Assembly: GCF_907165195.1 (NCBI RefSeq)
Contig: NZ_OU015584.1
Coordinates: 1,798,001-1,862,000, forward strand
Direction of reading: 5' to 3'
DNA: 64,000 bases
From: Parvicella tangerina
Lineage (GTDB): Bacteria > Bacteroidota > Bacteroidia > Flavobacteriales_D > Parvicellaceae
In this document: positions 25,151-34,761 of the stretch, one piece after another
How the letters are laid out: the number at the start of each line of letters is the position of its first letter
Numbering within the stretch: the stretch's first letter is position 1
Program-made: the position numbers and the translations under genes
The notes under the pieces: generated by a model
The model's database searches: none
Told to the model about the DNA's origin: nothing
Seen by the model: only the letters and a program-made list of their open reading frames with translations

Positions 25151-27046
25151 TTAAAATCGAATTCCTATTACACAAAGATCATCTAATTGCTCAAGGTCAC
25201 CTTTCCATTTTTCAAATTTTTGGTCGATGATCTTTTTTTGTTTTTTCATGCTTTCGTGTTGCATAGATAGGACTAGTTTCTTAAAGCGACCGGTCTTAAA
25301 TTTCTTACCTTTTTCTCCACCAAACTGATCGGCATACCCATCAGAGAAGAAATAGATGGTGTCACCTTCGTTCATAACGACCTCATGAGTCTTAAATGGT
25401 TTGTCCACGTGAAATTTACCAATAGGTTGCTTGCAAGCTTTAATCTCTTCAACGGTATCACTTCCTTTTCTAACAATCCAAAGCGGATTATGAGCACCAG
25501 CATATTTAACGGTATTACCTTTAATTGCACACAGCGCTATGTCCATTCCGTCTTTAACTTCTTCATGAGACTTCTCAAACTCAGCGATAACAATCTCTCT
25601 AGTACGATCTAGTATACGTCCAGGTTCCAATTCCTTATATTCTCTTACAGAACGACTTAACCCATTCTTACAGACTACGCTGACCATTGCTCCTGGTACA
25701 CCATGGCCAGTGCAATCTGCGGCAGCTATTAAAATATGCCCGTCTTTTTCCTCTAACCAGTAAAAGTCTCCTGCAACAATGTCCTTGGGCTTATAAAGGA
25801 TAAACGAATTGGGCAGCAGACGCTTAACCTCATGGTCAGGCGGAAGTATGGCACTTTGAATACGCTTTGCATAAATGATGGAATCTGTAATTTCCTGACT
25901 CTTTTCTTGAATTAGTAATTTCTGATGCTCAATCTCTTTGTTTTTTGCGGCTAAAGCTCGATTTGCTTTTTTCGACTGACCATATGAGTAAAGAACAAAC
26001 CCTGTTAGAATAAGTACAAATAAAAACCCTCCGATAATGATTCGTTTGGTCCGTTCTACTTCACTTAAAATATCCTTTTCAGGAACGATTACACCAACAA
26101 TTAACGAGTTTCCTGGGGATAATTCATAATAGGTGAGTTTTCCCCACCAGTAGTCCCCCTGGCTAACGAACTCAAATGACGAGTCTGCCTGATTAAGCCT
26201 CGACCATTCCGTGTATGCTTCTTGGATTGCAGGTACATTAACATCACTAACTGATTTTAGAATGTTATTGTTTCGTTCTTCTTTTGAGTCAAAAGCTGGA
26301 TCATTCGGGAGTCCAATAAATTTGCCTTCTGATGACAGAACGAACATTTTACCATGCTTACTGATCGAAATATTCTGGGTAAACTCTGAAATGTCATGAA
26401 GCGTTAGATCGTAGGCGATGATGTGCTTTTTATCCGAGTACTTATCTTTCCAAGCTAAAGATGCCGTAATGCCTACTTCATTTGTAGTGTTGTATATGTA
26501 GGGTTCTGTCCAATTGATGTAGGCTCCGTCTGCTGCAATAGCTCCTTTAAACCACGGTCGTACTCTTGGGTCGTGCTTCAACGAATCTGTCCATTTGTCA
26601 ATTTCATGGATTACATTTTTATCTGCATTTATATCCCATGAAGACCATTTTTCTATATTTCCCCATTTATCTACCCAAACTACACGATTTCTCATATCAT
26701 CCTCAGAGGGTAGCACGTCAAACTCAAACCCATCGGTATTTGCTAATCCCATTGATGATACCTGATGGTAATGTTTGATAACAGGTCCGAAATAGCCATT
26801 CATGAATCTGGGAGTGATGGAATCCAAAATACCCAACTGGGCTTGTTCTTTGATGGATTCTAACTCCCCTTCAATGGGCTCAAAAAAACCATTTAGCGTA
26901 ACTTCTGCACTCTCCATTGGTTTTTGAAGAAGAGATTGTGCTAGACTTTTCTCCGTTTTATTGATGTCATAGATCAAATAGGAGAGGATGGCTCCTGCCA
27001 ATCCCAGAATAACCAGAGCTAATATTCTCAGGTTGATTTTTTTCAT
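25151..27046 (-). CDS. Membrane sensor with SpoIIE-type PP2C phosphatase domain
   Basis: A 631-aa protein with an N-terminal transmembrane helix (7-28), a periplasmic sensor of about 300 residues resembling double-Cache domains (WVDKWGNIEKW, PRVRPWFKGA, AYDLTLHDISEF), a second transmembrane helix (about 335-355), a coiled coil (360-395) and a SpoIIE/PP2C phosphatase domain. The latter shows AGDFYWLEEKDG, AADCTGHGVPGA and YFFSDGYADQFGG with metal-binding Asp residues. Such proteins dephosphorylate anti-sigma-factor antagonists or two-component partners in response to a ligand. No partner gene is adjacent. A -7 box (TATATTTG) precedes it. Confidence 0.85.
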   Translation of the reverse strand: MKKINLRILALVILGLAGAILSYLIYDINKTEKSLAQSLLQKPMESAEVTLNGFFEPIEGELESIKEQAQLGILDSITPRFMNGYFGPVIKHYHQVSSMGLANTDGFEFDVLPSEDDMRNRVVWVDKWGNIEKWSSWDINADKNVIHEIDKWTDSLKHDPRVRPWFKGAIAADGAYINWTEPYIYNTTNEVGITASLAWKDKYSDKKHIIAYDLTLHDISEFTQNISISKHGKMFVLSSEGKFIGLPNDPAFDSKEERNNNILKSVSDVNVPAIQEAYTEWSRLNQADSSFEFVSQGDYWWGKLTYYELSPGNSLIVGVIVPEKDILSEVERTKRIIIGGFLFVLILTGFVLYSYGQSKKANRALAAKNKEIEHQKLLIQEKSQEITDSIIYAKRIQSAILPPDHEVKRLLPNSFILYKPKDIVAGDFYWLEEKDGHILIAAADCTGHGVPGAMVSVVCKNGLSRSVREYKELEPGRILDRTREIVIAEFEKSHEEVKDGMDIALCAIKGNTVKYAGAHNPLWIVRKGSDTVEEIKACKQPIGKFHVDKPFKTHEVVMNEGDTIYFFSDGYADQFGGEKGKKFKTGRFKKLVLSMQHESMKKQKKIIDQKFEKWKGDLEQLDDLCVIGIRF

Positions 27047-27078
27047 GAAGAGGTTTCAGTTCAGTAGTAATCGTCAAT

Positions 27079-27086
27079 CAAATATA
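27079..27086 (-). promoter_or_regulatory. -7 box before the SpoIIE-type phosphatase gene
   Basis: On the minus strand TATATTTG fits TAnnTTTG and lies about 32 nt before the ATG. No clear -33 TTG was found. Confidence 0.4.
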
Positions 27087-27158
27087 AGCATTCTATTTAA
27101 CCTCTTGAAAATGGTTTGTTTTAGTGAGTTTACTGAATGGTAGTTTTTAAAAAAAATA

Positions 27159-27184
27159 GCCTATCCGAAAGTTCTCGGATAGGC
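27159..27184 (-). terminator. Terminator after the T9SS surface protein gene
   Basis: GCCTATCCGA pairs perfectly with TCGGATAGGC (10 bp, 6-nt loop), followed on the minus strand by TATTTTTT. It lies 25 nt after the stop of the gene at 27209. Confidence 0.8.
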
Positions 27185-27208
27185 CGTTTTTATTAGCATG
27201 TTCAAAGT

Positions 27209-30200
27209 CTATTGTTTGACAACTTTAGTGATAGTTGATTTTGTTTTGACAAAGTAATAACCATCACTAAGACTTCCCAGGTCAATATTTATTTGATTTT
27301 CGGAAGTTGTTTGGACAATCGTTTTGTAAGTAACGTCTTGTCCTAAGGAATTAACTACCTTAATGTCATCCCCAGAAAGGTCAGTTCCTAAGACAGTAAT
27401 TATACCTTTTGTTGGGTTAGGGTAGACTTTAATCGGATTCTCTAAGCCTTTAAAATGAACAACAACTGCATGAGAATATTCGAAATCACCATTGAAGTCG
27501 GTTTGCTTCAATCGATAATAAGAATTTCCAGACAATGGCTCGTAATCAGTTAAGTTGTAAAGTAGCTGTTTAGATGAGTTTCCAGCTCCTTCAACTCTTG
27601 CTAACTCTTTCCACTCAACCCCGTTTTTAGAGCGCTCAACCGTGAAGTAGTCATTATTGATTTCAGAAGCGGTTTCCCAATAAAGATCGACAACTTTTTC
27701 TTTAGGCTGTGCATCAAAACTGATTAATTCAATTGGAAGTTCATTACCAGGGGTGATTGAACCGAGGGTGAACCAATCGCCATCACTAAAATCAACTCCT
27801 GTAAAAACCGCATAAGGAGCTGAGTAGCTAGATAGGGCAATGGTAGAAGCATTTACAAAGTCGCCATCATCTGAATCGATCATTAATACAAGATCTCCAG
27901 TTGATGTTATGGTAAGCGCACTCACATCAACCATAACAGTAACTGTTCCCAAATCTCCGGTTTCATCAACTCTCCAAACTCTGTGAAGCGAATTATCAAC
28001 TCCAGGAGGGTTGGTTCCAGTCCAGGGAGCTGTGTAGGTGCCATCATTCAGCGCTACATTGTCATGGCCCCAAAGCATATATTCTCCATCTCCAAGATCG
28101 GATGCTGTATTCATACGTATGATGCTCGAACCTTGTCCGTCCTGATGGAAATTATTTACATCTTCACGTCCGATACCCGCAACTTCATGTCCAAATGTAC
28201 CCTCAAAAGCATAGAGGTCATTCGCAACTGTTAAGCCATATTTAGCCGCTAGGTAATTATTGACTATGTTTCTTTGAGCAGTGTTGAGTTTGACGTTATA
28301 CATAATTGTTTCAGCAATGTCACCGTCATAATCCTGTCCAGCATCGTAACCTCCATCTACAGCGTCTTGCTCTCCACCGAGTGCTAAGCACCCTCCTGTT
28401 GTAAATGAATTTCCGGTTGAAATTGTTCCGCTATAAACCTGAGAGTTATCTTCATACAACAGATTTTCACCGTCTGAACTCCTCCAGGTATGTCCGAGTA
28501 TATGCCAGGTGCCATCCGCATAAGAATGTCCAGTGGCTACGTTTGCTCCTGCAACATAGGTTCTTTGGTTCCCAGAATCAAACAACAAGTACTCGTTGTT
28601 GTCGCCAGTTGTGGCATAAGAAACATGTCCATCACCTGTTTGAGAGGTGTTCATTACGCTTATCGTTGTAATTGCATTTACTGGAAAATCACTGAAAGAA
28701 GTTCTCCTGATTCTATTATTGGCTACATTGAATCGAATGGCAGGTAAACTGTTTACTGCATTCGTAACGTAAGTTGGTTTAAATGTGGCATTTGTTTGAG
28801 AAAGGTCATTTCCATTTCCTGAGCGGTCATGCCATTCTTGGGCTGCATCCCCATTCCCTGCTAATGTTGCTCCAGCATCATTGTAAATACCGTTATCACC
28901 ACTTACCCACAAAACATTATTACTACTGCTACCAACTCCACCAGGTCCTTGGTAACCGAACACATCGTTATCATTGATCGTGTAGGTGAAAACCGTGTTT
29001 GTTCCTAAAGAAGCATCAGTAGGAGCCGATAGGGTAATCGTAAAACTCTCGGCTACTTCTTCAATACCATCATCAATGATCGTTGCCAGTAGATCAATAG
29101 TTGACGATCCTGCAGGAATAGTTACTGTTCCACTGCTCATGGAATAATCGCTGCCATTTACGGCAATCACGTCAGCAACCGTATAGGTAGCAGAGGCATC
29201 AGCTTGTGAAGTACTGCTCAACTCTACGGTTATCGATGCCGGTGAAGTAGATTCTGATCCTGATGCACTCGCAGTGCTGAATTGAATTTCAGGCGGAGTA
29301 TCATTATCAATGATGGTGTAGGTATACTCCGTGAAGCCTGTTCCTACATTAGAAGGAGCAGGGAGGTCCATATTACATCCCACGGGATTACTCAACGAGA
29401 TCACTACAGTTTCATCATTTTCATAAATAGCATCATCATCCACAGTGAATGTAAAAGACCCAGTGGTCAATCCAGAACCGCCCACTATCGTTACAGTTCC
29501 TGATGCTAAAACATAGTCGTCAGAGGCACCTTCGGTAGCGGTTCCTCCCGTTACGGTATAGTCAATGGAAACATCTGTAGCAGAGGTTGAACTCATACTC
29601 ACATTTACTGTAACTGGTGAAATACTTTCATCTCCAGAATCAGTGTCTAGGTCAAAGTATATTTTTCTGGCATTGTCATCATCATGAATGGTGTAAGTAT
29701 GCACGGTAATTGCGCCAAGATCAACACCAGCCATAGGGTTACTAAGGGTTATCGTGAATGTTTCATCCGATTCAACAGCTGCATCATCGTTGATTGAAAT
29801 GGTAAATGTTCCAGAAGTGTTACCGGCTAAAATGGTAGCTGTAGCACCAGCAGCAGCAGTATAGTCGGGTTGTGCAGCAGCTGCACTACCGTCAGCAGTC
29901 GTGTAATCAACAGTGACGTCATTTCTCGGAATGTAGTTGAGTTCAATGTTTAAAGTTGCATTATTAGGTTCAAAACCATCTGATTTATCAGTTGTAAATG
30001 TTATTTGTGGATCTATAGCGCAAATCGCAACGTAGTCTCCATCAGCAATATTAATTCCCGTTACATCATAGACAGAGCCAGCTACTAATCCTACCTCGTA
30101 GATGGTTGCTCCTGAACTGAAATCGCCATCACTATCCACCATAATTCCATAAGAGGTAAACCCTGCTGGAAGAGCTGGGAAGGTACTGATATCGACATCA

Positions 30201-31270
30201 AAGTCAACTGTACCCACATCACCATTTATTTCACTAAAACGCCACTCTCTTGCCAATCGTTGGATGTCGGCTCCACCATTTGGAGCTTCAGTAGTCGTCC
30301 AGGCAGTTGATACGTCAGAATTATCATGCCCAAAAATCAAATATTCTTGATCGGCATCTAGCCCAGATGGGTTGCTCACTTCAAGAATATCTGCAGACAT
30401 GGCATCGGTGTGTGTTTGTGTAGCTGTTTCACGTCCAATTCCAGCAACATCAATGCTATGGGTTGCTTCATAAGCGTAATAGTCATTTGCAGAAAGAGCT
30501 ATGTTATATTTAGCGGCCAAGTAATTATTGACAATGACCATTTGAGCATCGTTTAGACTAAAGTCAAAGACTAAAACCTCGGCAAAATCTCCAAGATGTG
30601 CTTGTGCAGCAACATATCCGCCATCTATTGCATCTTGCTCACCTGCAATGGCAAAACATCCACCTGCTGTTATTGAAGCTCCTGCCTGAAAGGTGGCAGT
30701 ATATTCTTCATTCCCATCTAACCAGATCTTCGTATCTCCATCACTACTTCTCCAGTTCGGACTGATAATATGCCAATTGCCATCGTTAGAAGAAACTCCA
30801 GAAGAAGTATTACCCCCATCGATATAAAAGGATAAGTTAGAACTATTGAACAACAACATATCGTTACTGTTTCCTGAAGATGCGTATGAAGTGAGGGCAT
30901 CATTTGACTCACCTGAGTTGAAGTTTACAACAAATTCTGTAATAGCGGAGCTAGGAAAACTTGCAACCCCCGTTCTTCTCAATCTACCATAGGTTCCTGT
31001 TGTTTTGTTAAAACGCACAACTGGATAACCATTGACAATGCCTGTTTTATACTCTGGTGTCAATGATGGCGTTGGTTGAGTAAGGTCTAGTCCGTTTCCC
31101 GAAACATCGTTCCATGTGTCGAGGTCATCTCCATCAGCATAACCAACAATTTGACTAGCGTCTAACCAAAAAATGTTGGAAGTTGCATCCCCAACACCAC
31201 CTGGACCTGTTTGGGCACTATAAATGGCAGAAGTAAGTATAAATACGTAGGAAAGTAAGTGTTTTTTCAT
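27209..31270 (-). CDS. Large secreted surface protein with Calx-beta domains and T9SS sorting signal
   Basis: 1353 aa. A signal peptide (1-19, ending SAIYSAQ) is followed by a LamG/concanavalin-like module (about 22-260, FWLDASQIVGYADGDDLDTW). Three Calx-beta domains follow (about 425-760; repeated D-D-x-x-x-E-x-x-E-x-F-T-I-x-L-S). A second copy of the first module lies at about 765-1000 (VLWVSGDNGIYNDAG), then a fibronectin-like segment. The C-terminal type A sorting domain (about 1280-1353) has VYPNPTKGIITV and SDGYYFVKT. Sorting domains direct export by the type IX system and attachment to the surface lipopolysaccharide. A role in adhesion is likely; the modules bind calcium or carbohydrate in relatives. 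Confidence 0.85.
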   Translation of the reverse strand: MKKHLLSYVFILTSAIYSAQTGPGGVGDATSNIFWLDASQIVGYADGDDLDTWNDVSGNGLDLTQPTPSLTPEYKTGIVNGYPVVRFNKTTGTYGRLRRTGVASFPSSAITEFVVNFNSGESNDALTSYASSGNSNDMLLFNSSNLSFYIDGGNTSSGVSSNDGNWHIISPNWRSSDGDTKIWLDGNEEYTATFQAGASITAGGCFAIAGEQDAIDGGYVAAQAHLGDFAEVLVFDFSLNDAQMVIVNNYLAAKYNIALSANDYYAYEATHSIDVAGIGRETATQTHTDAMSADILEVSNPSGLDADQEYLIFGHDNSDVSTAWTTTEAPNGGADIQRLAREWRFSEINGDVGTVDFDVDISTFPALPAGFTSYGIMVDSDGDFSSGATIYEVGLVAGSVYDVTGINIADGDYVAICAIDPQITFTTDKSDGFEPNNATLNIELNYIPRNDVTVDYTTADGSAAAAQPDYTAAAGATATILAGNTSGTFTISINDDAAVESDETFTITLSNPMAGVDLGAITVHTYTIHDDDNARKIYFDLDTDSGDESISPVTVNVSMSSTSATDVSIDYTVTGGTATEGASDDYVLASGTVTIVGGSGLTTGSFTFTVDDDAIYENDETVVISLSNPVGCNMDLPAPSNVGTGFTEYTYTIIDNDTPPEIQFSTASASGSESTSPASITVELSSTSQADASATYTVADVIAVNGSDYSMSSGTVTIPAGSSTIDLLATIIDDGIEEVAESFTITLSAPTDASLGTNTVFTYTINDNDVFGYQGPGGVGSSSNNVLWVSGDNGIYNDAGATLAGNGDAAQEWHDRSGNGNDLSQTNATFKPTYVTNAVNSLPAIRFNVANNRIRRTSFSDFPVNAITTISVMNTSQTGDGHVSYATTGDNNEYLLFDSGNQRTYVAGANVATGHSYADGTWHILGHTWRSSDGENLLYEDNSQVYSGTISTGNSFTTGGCLALGGEQDAVDGGYDAGQDYDGDIAETIMYNVKLNTAQRNIVNNYLAAKYGLTVANDLYAFEGTFGHEVAGIGREDVNNFHQDGQGSSIIRMNTASDLGDGEYMLWGHDNVALNDGTYTAPWTGTNPPGVDNSLHRVWRVDETGDLGTVTVMVDVSALTITSTGDLVLMIDSDDGDFVNASTIALSSYSAPYAVFTGVDFSDGDWFTLGSITPGNELPIELISFDAQPKEKVVDLYWETASEINNDYFTVERSKNGVEWKELARVEGAGNSSKQLLYNLTDYEPLSGNSYYRLKQTDFNGDFEYSHAVVVHFKGLENPIKVYPNPTKGIITVLGTDLSGDDIKVVNSLGQDVTYKTIVQTTSENQINIDLGSLSDGYYFVKTKSTITKVVKQ

Positions 31271-31462
31271 GTTAAAATTCTATTTGTAGGTATTTTAACC
31301 TATAGTTGAAAGGTTATAAGGTAAATATACAATTATTCGTGAAACTTTGTTCTGTTTATAGGGTGTATTGTGAGGTTTTGTAAATAAGGCCTAGAAAATG
31401 ATCAACGAGTGTTCAGCTGATATGTCTGATGCCTCTCTGATATCGTGAGCTAATCATGAAGT

Positions 31463-32137
31463 TCATTCTATGAAACGAATGAACTTTTTATCATAGTTAA
31501 ATGATAATACTGGAATTGAGGAAGTAATGATTTTCCATTCAGTCATGGAGAGTTCAGCTTCATTGGTTGGAATATAATCGCAAACGGTCAAAGAAATGGT
31601 AAGAGCCGTTCCTTTTCTCGGCAAAATGTAATGAAAGTCATACAGTTCCCGATGTAGGTCAATGATAGTTGCATCACTGGAAAGGTAGCGGCCTTTTAGT
31701 TGTTGTAATAGGTTCTCAAGAATGCTGTTTAGTTCATCACTGTGGAGGAAATGATTGTAATCTTTTGTGAGGTTAAGCTCGTCCATTCCCATTTCAATGT
31801 ATTTATCGCCTGAAGGAAAAATCAAGAAAGAGCGTGTATTATATCTTTCACATACCATGTCATATTCATAGCCTGTAATCATAAGAGTGATCGACCCGTC
31901 AGCATTGTTATATTTTGCAGCTTGAATGTAGGTGATGTCTAATTCTGGTTTGCTAATCTCATAGTAGCCATTTTTAAGGTCAATTATTGGTTCGATTTGA
32001 TCAAGGGATTCGGGAAAGTCTCCTGAGGCAAATTGGTCTGGCTTGAAATCAACAAGCTCAAGACATTGTAGAATGTCAAGGTTTTTTGCTTGAACAAGGG
32101 TTGACACGAATAGTAAAAAGGGTAGTAGTGATTTCAT
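31463..32137 (-). CDS. Secreted hypothetical protein (224 aa)
   Basis: An N-terminal signal peptide (MKSLLPFLLFVSTLVQA) predicts export. The mature part is mixed alpha/beta with one Cys pair candidate and no recognised domain. Its start overlaps the last base of the MORN lipoprotein gene, so the two are probably co-translated and may work in the same envelope process. Confidence 0.6.
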   Translation of the reverse strand: MKSLLPFLLFVSTLVQAKNLDILQCLELVDFKPDQFASGDFPESLDQIEPIIDLKNGYYEISKPELDITYIQAAKYNNADGSITLMITGYEYDMVCERYNTRSFLIFPSGDKYIEMGMDELNLTKDYNHFLHSDELNSILENLLQQLKGRYLSSDATIIDLHRELYDFHYILPRKGTALTISLTVCDYIPTNEAELSMTEWKIITSSIPVLSFNYDKKFIRFIE

Positions 32138-32877
32138 TATTCCTCCATAATTCCATTTACATAATGTTCTATAGCAATAATGTTGCCCAAAGTGTCAAAT
32201 TGAACGTAATCGCCCTCCATTAGGTTGTTTTCGTAGGTAACTTGACCTGCCAACATCCCATTAGGGTGAAACTCTTTATAAGTACCATGAAGCAGTTCTT
32301 CTTTAAAAATTGCTTCGGTTTTTAGAGTTCCATCCGGGTAAAATTCTTCAGCTTTACCGTCCTTTAAACCTGAACTGTAATTCGTAGCTTCTTTCATGGA
32401 ACCATTTTTATCGTAGTAAAACCAAGTGCCTTCCATCTTTCCATCTTTCCATGTAACGGAGGATTGAAGCTTACCATTATCGTAGTAGGTTTTTGAAATT
32501 CCATGAGGCTTACCATCTTTCCAATTGCTTGCTTCGATCAAGATGCCTTTATCATTCCAGTAGTTCCATAACCCTTCGGGCTTTCCATCTAAATACTTTC
32601 CTTCACTTAGCTTTACACCATTAACAGAATAAGAAATGAACATTCCATTTAGTTTTCCATCCTCATAATAAGCCGAGTCTTTGATGGCGCCAATTTCATA
32701 ATGAGTGACCCACCAACCGGTCTTTTGGTTAGCAGCATTGTATTTTCCCTGATCCAAATCACTTTCAGCTTGACTTTGATCATCTGTATTATTCTCGGGA
32801 TTGCTCTCACTAGTGTCACAACCAAGAAGTCCTAAAAGTAAGGAAAGGATGATGTATTGTTGAATGACTTTTTTCAT
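32137..32877 (-). CDS. MORN-repeat lipoprotein (YwqK-like)
   Basis: The lipoprotein signal ends in the lipobox LLGC (position about 20). After an acidic linker come about eight repeats of the MORN_2 type, visible as Y-x-x-G-x-x-x-G-x-W (KNGSMKEATNYSSGLKDGKA, FHPNGMLAGQVTYENNLMEG). Such repeats build a beta-meander and are common in Bacteroidota proteins annotated as YwqK-type antitoxin components, though no toxin is adjacent here. The protein is predicted to be anchored in the periplasm or at the surface. Confidence 0.8.
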   Translation of the reverse strand: MKKVIQQYIILSLLLGLLGCDTSESNPENNTDDQSQAESDLDQGKYNAANQKTGWWVTHYEIGAIKDSAYYEDGKLNGMFISYSVNGVKLSEGKYLDGKPEGLWNYWNDKGILIEASNWKDGKPHGISKTYYDNGKLQSSVTWKDGKMEGTWFYYDKNGSMKEATNYSSGLKDGKAEEFYPDGTLKTEAIFKEELLHGTYKEFHPNGMLAGQVTYENNLMEGDYVQFDTLGNIIAIEHYVNGIMEE

Positions 32878-32910
32878 ATCTTTCCAAAAGTAAATAATCT
32901 AATTAGAATC

Positions 32911-33369
32911 ATGGAAATATTGAACACATTTGATAGCTCAACGACAGAAAAAGTATTGAATCGACTTGAAAAGCTAACAGTTGATTCTCAACCGAAATGG
33001 GGTAAAATGAATGTCGGTCAAATGTTAGCCCATCTCAATGTAGCTTATGAAATGGCTTACGGTGAGAAGAAGGTTAAAAATGGAGCTATAGCAAAATTTA
33101 TGTTGAAGAAATTTGTCAAGCCAATCGTGGTAGGCGATAAACCTTATAAGAAGAGTTCAAGGACGGCCCCCGCTTTTATGGTGGTTGATGAAAAGGATTT
33201 TTCTAGAGAAAAAGAGAGGTTGATGGAGTATATCAGAAGAACAGAAGCTCACGGTGAAGCCTATTTTGAGGGAAGGGAAAGCGCTAGTTTTGGTCCCCTT
33301 ACGGCAAAAGAGTGGAGTAATATGTTCTATAAGCACATTGATCATCATTTTAGTCAATTTGGTGTTTGA
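32911..33369 (+). CDS. DUF1569-family protein
   Basis: The ATG at 32911 (MEILNTFDSSTTEKVLNRLE) is chosen over an upstream frame that overlaps the divergent lipoprotein start. The 152-residue protein has the DinB-like four-helix layout of DUF1569: PKWGKMNVGQMLAHLNVAYE, a middle KKFVKPIVVGDK, and a C-terminal MFYKHIDHHFSQFGV, with spaced His residues suited to a metal. The biochemical function of the family is unknown. It converges with the MATE gene with no gap. Confidence 0.75.
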   Translation: MEILNTFDSSTTEKVLNRLEKLTVDSQPKWGKMNVGQMLAHLNVAYEMAYGEKKVKNGAIAKFMLKKFVKPIVVGDKPYKKSSRTAPAFMVVDEKDFSREKERLMEYIRRTEAHGEAYFEGRESASFGPLTAKEWSNMFYKHIDHHFSQFGV

Positions 33370-34707
33370 TCAAAGTTGTTTCAAGCGCCATTTACCGTAT
33401 TTCAGATAGCCCCACGCCATAAAGCCCAGGAAGGTGAAGTAGATGAATTCTGCACACCAGACAATGTGGATATGCGGCTCCAGTAGCGTAACGAATAGAG
33501 CTGTAGAACCCAGATAAATAATAATATTAATGGTTTCTATAGCTAACGATGCCATCGTATCTCCCGTTCCGGTGACACTGTTGAAATGAATATAGGCTAC
33601 GCAGAAAAAGAACATTGAAATATCAACAACCCAAAGCGTTTTTTTCGCTGCGGGTAATAGGGTTGCATTTTCTGTGTATAACAAGATGATGTCGTCAGAG
33701 AAAATAAAACTCAGTAATGCCAATGGTAATGTAAGGATGATACTCAAGCCTACAATCTTCCAGGTAGTGGGTAAAACTTGGTCACTTCTCTGCTCTCCAA
33801 TCAGATTACTTGTGATGGTATTTGCAGCTGTGCTGAGACCGAACATCGGGATCATCATCACCATGTATATACTTTTGATAATGTGAGAGATAGCTAACTC
33901 TTCTTCACCTATCCATTCAATCATCATAAAGAATACAAACCAAGAGCCTAAGGTGATGAAGTTTTGAAACATTATAGGGGTTGAAATGCGTGTTATACTC
34001 CGCAAAACAGAAAGGTCTGGACTTCTGAACTTGAATAATTCATAGCGTTTATTTCGGGCAAGAAAAACAGTGGCCAGAATAATGAATAGAGCAGCTACAA
34101 ACTCGGCAATAACGGATGCCAAAGCGGCTCCCTTGATTCCCATTTCTGGAAGACCAAGATTCCCAAAAATCAGTCCGTAATCCAGCACAACATTCGTAGC
34201 AGACATCAGTATCGTGCCGATCATGATGACTCGTGTTCTGGTGACACCAATATAAAATGCATTGAAAGCGAAAACGATCAGGGCAAAAAGAATCCCATAA
34301 GAGCGAATGTTCAGAAAGTCACTAGCTGCAGATCTGATTGACGAGGAGCTTACTACCTCCGTCAGTAATGCTGGCGAAAGGAACTGCATCACAAAAAACA
34401 TGATTAAAGCCAGTGGTATGACAAAGTATAAGGTTTGGTCCAATAGCTGACCGATTGCCTTGTAATTTTGCTCACCATTTCTTCTGCCCATTATGATTTG
34501 AGCTCCAGTGGTAAAACCTAGACAGGTATGAACCAATAGAAAATAAAGAATTCCAGCATTTCCAGCAGCTCCTACTTGAGTGTCTCCGAGATTACCAAGG
34601 AAGGCAGTGTCAGTCACATTCACCACATTTTGGGCAATACCTCCCAGCATAATCGGAAGAGCAATCTGTCCGATATGTTTTGTTGATATGTGAGTTTTTT
34701 CTTGCAT
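33370..34707 (-). CDS. MATE-family multidrug/Na+ antiporter
   Basis: This 445-aa protein has about twelve transmembrane helices in two similar halves (LPIMLGGIAQNVVNVTDTAF in the first; TPIMFQNFITLGSWFVFFMM in the second). MATE proteins export cationic drugs or metabolites using a Na+ or H+ gradient. Length and N-terminus fit the NorM/DinF branch. An intrinsic terminator belonging to the upstream gene lies only 4 nt before its start codon, so its own expression may depend on read-through or on a promoter inside that stem. Confidence 0.9.
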   Translation of the reverse strand: MQEKTHISTKHIGQIALPIMLGGIAQNVVNVTDTAFLGNLGDTQVGAAGNAGILYFLLVHTCLGFTTGAQIIMGRRNGEQNYKAIGQLLDQTLYFVIPLALIMFFVMQFLSPALLTEVVSSSSIRSAASDFLNIRSYGILFALIVFAFNAFYIGVTRTRVIMIGTILMSATNVVLDYGLIFGNLGLPEMGIKGAALASVIAEFVAALFIILATVFLARNKRYELFKFRSPDLSVLRSITRISTPIMFQNFITLGSWFVFFMMIEWIGEEELAISHIIKSIYMVMMIPMFGLSTAANTITSNLIGEQRSDQVLPTTWKIVGLSIILTLPLALLSFIFSDDIILLYTENATLLPAAKKTLWVVDISMFFFCVAYIHFNSVTGTGDTMASLAIETINIIIYLGSTALFVTLLEPHIHIVWCAEFIYFTFLGFMAWGYLKYGKWRLKQL

Positions 34708-34711
34708 AAAA

Positions 34712-34739
34712 AAACCCTGAACGATTGACGTCAGGGTTT
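34712..34739 (-). terminator. Terminator between transaldolase-CBS and MATE genes
   Basis: AAACCCTGA and TCAGGGTTT form a perfect 9-bp stem with a 10-nt loop, followed on the minus strand by TTTTATG. It ends 22 nt after the upstream gene and abuts the MATE start codon. Confidence 0.65.
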
Positions 34740-34761
34740 AAAGGTTAGTTTCGTTTTTTGA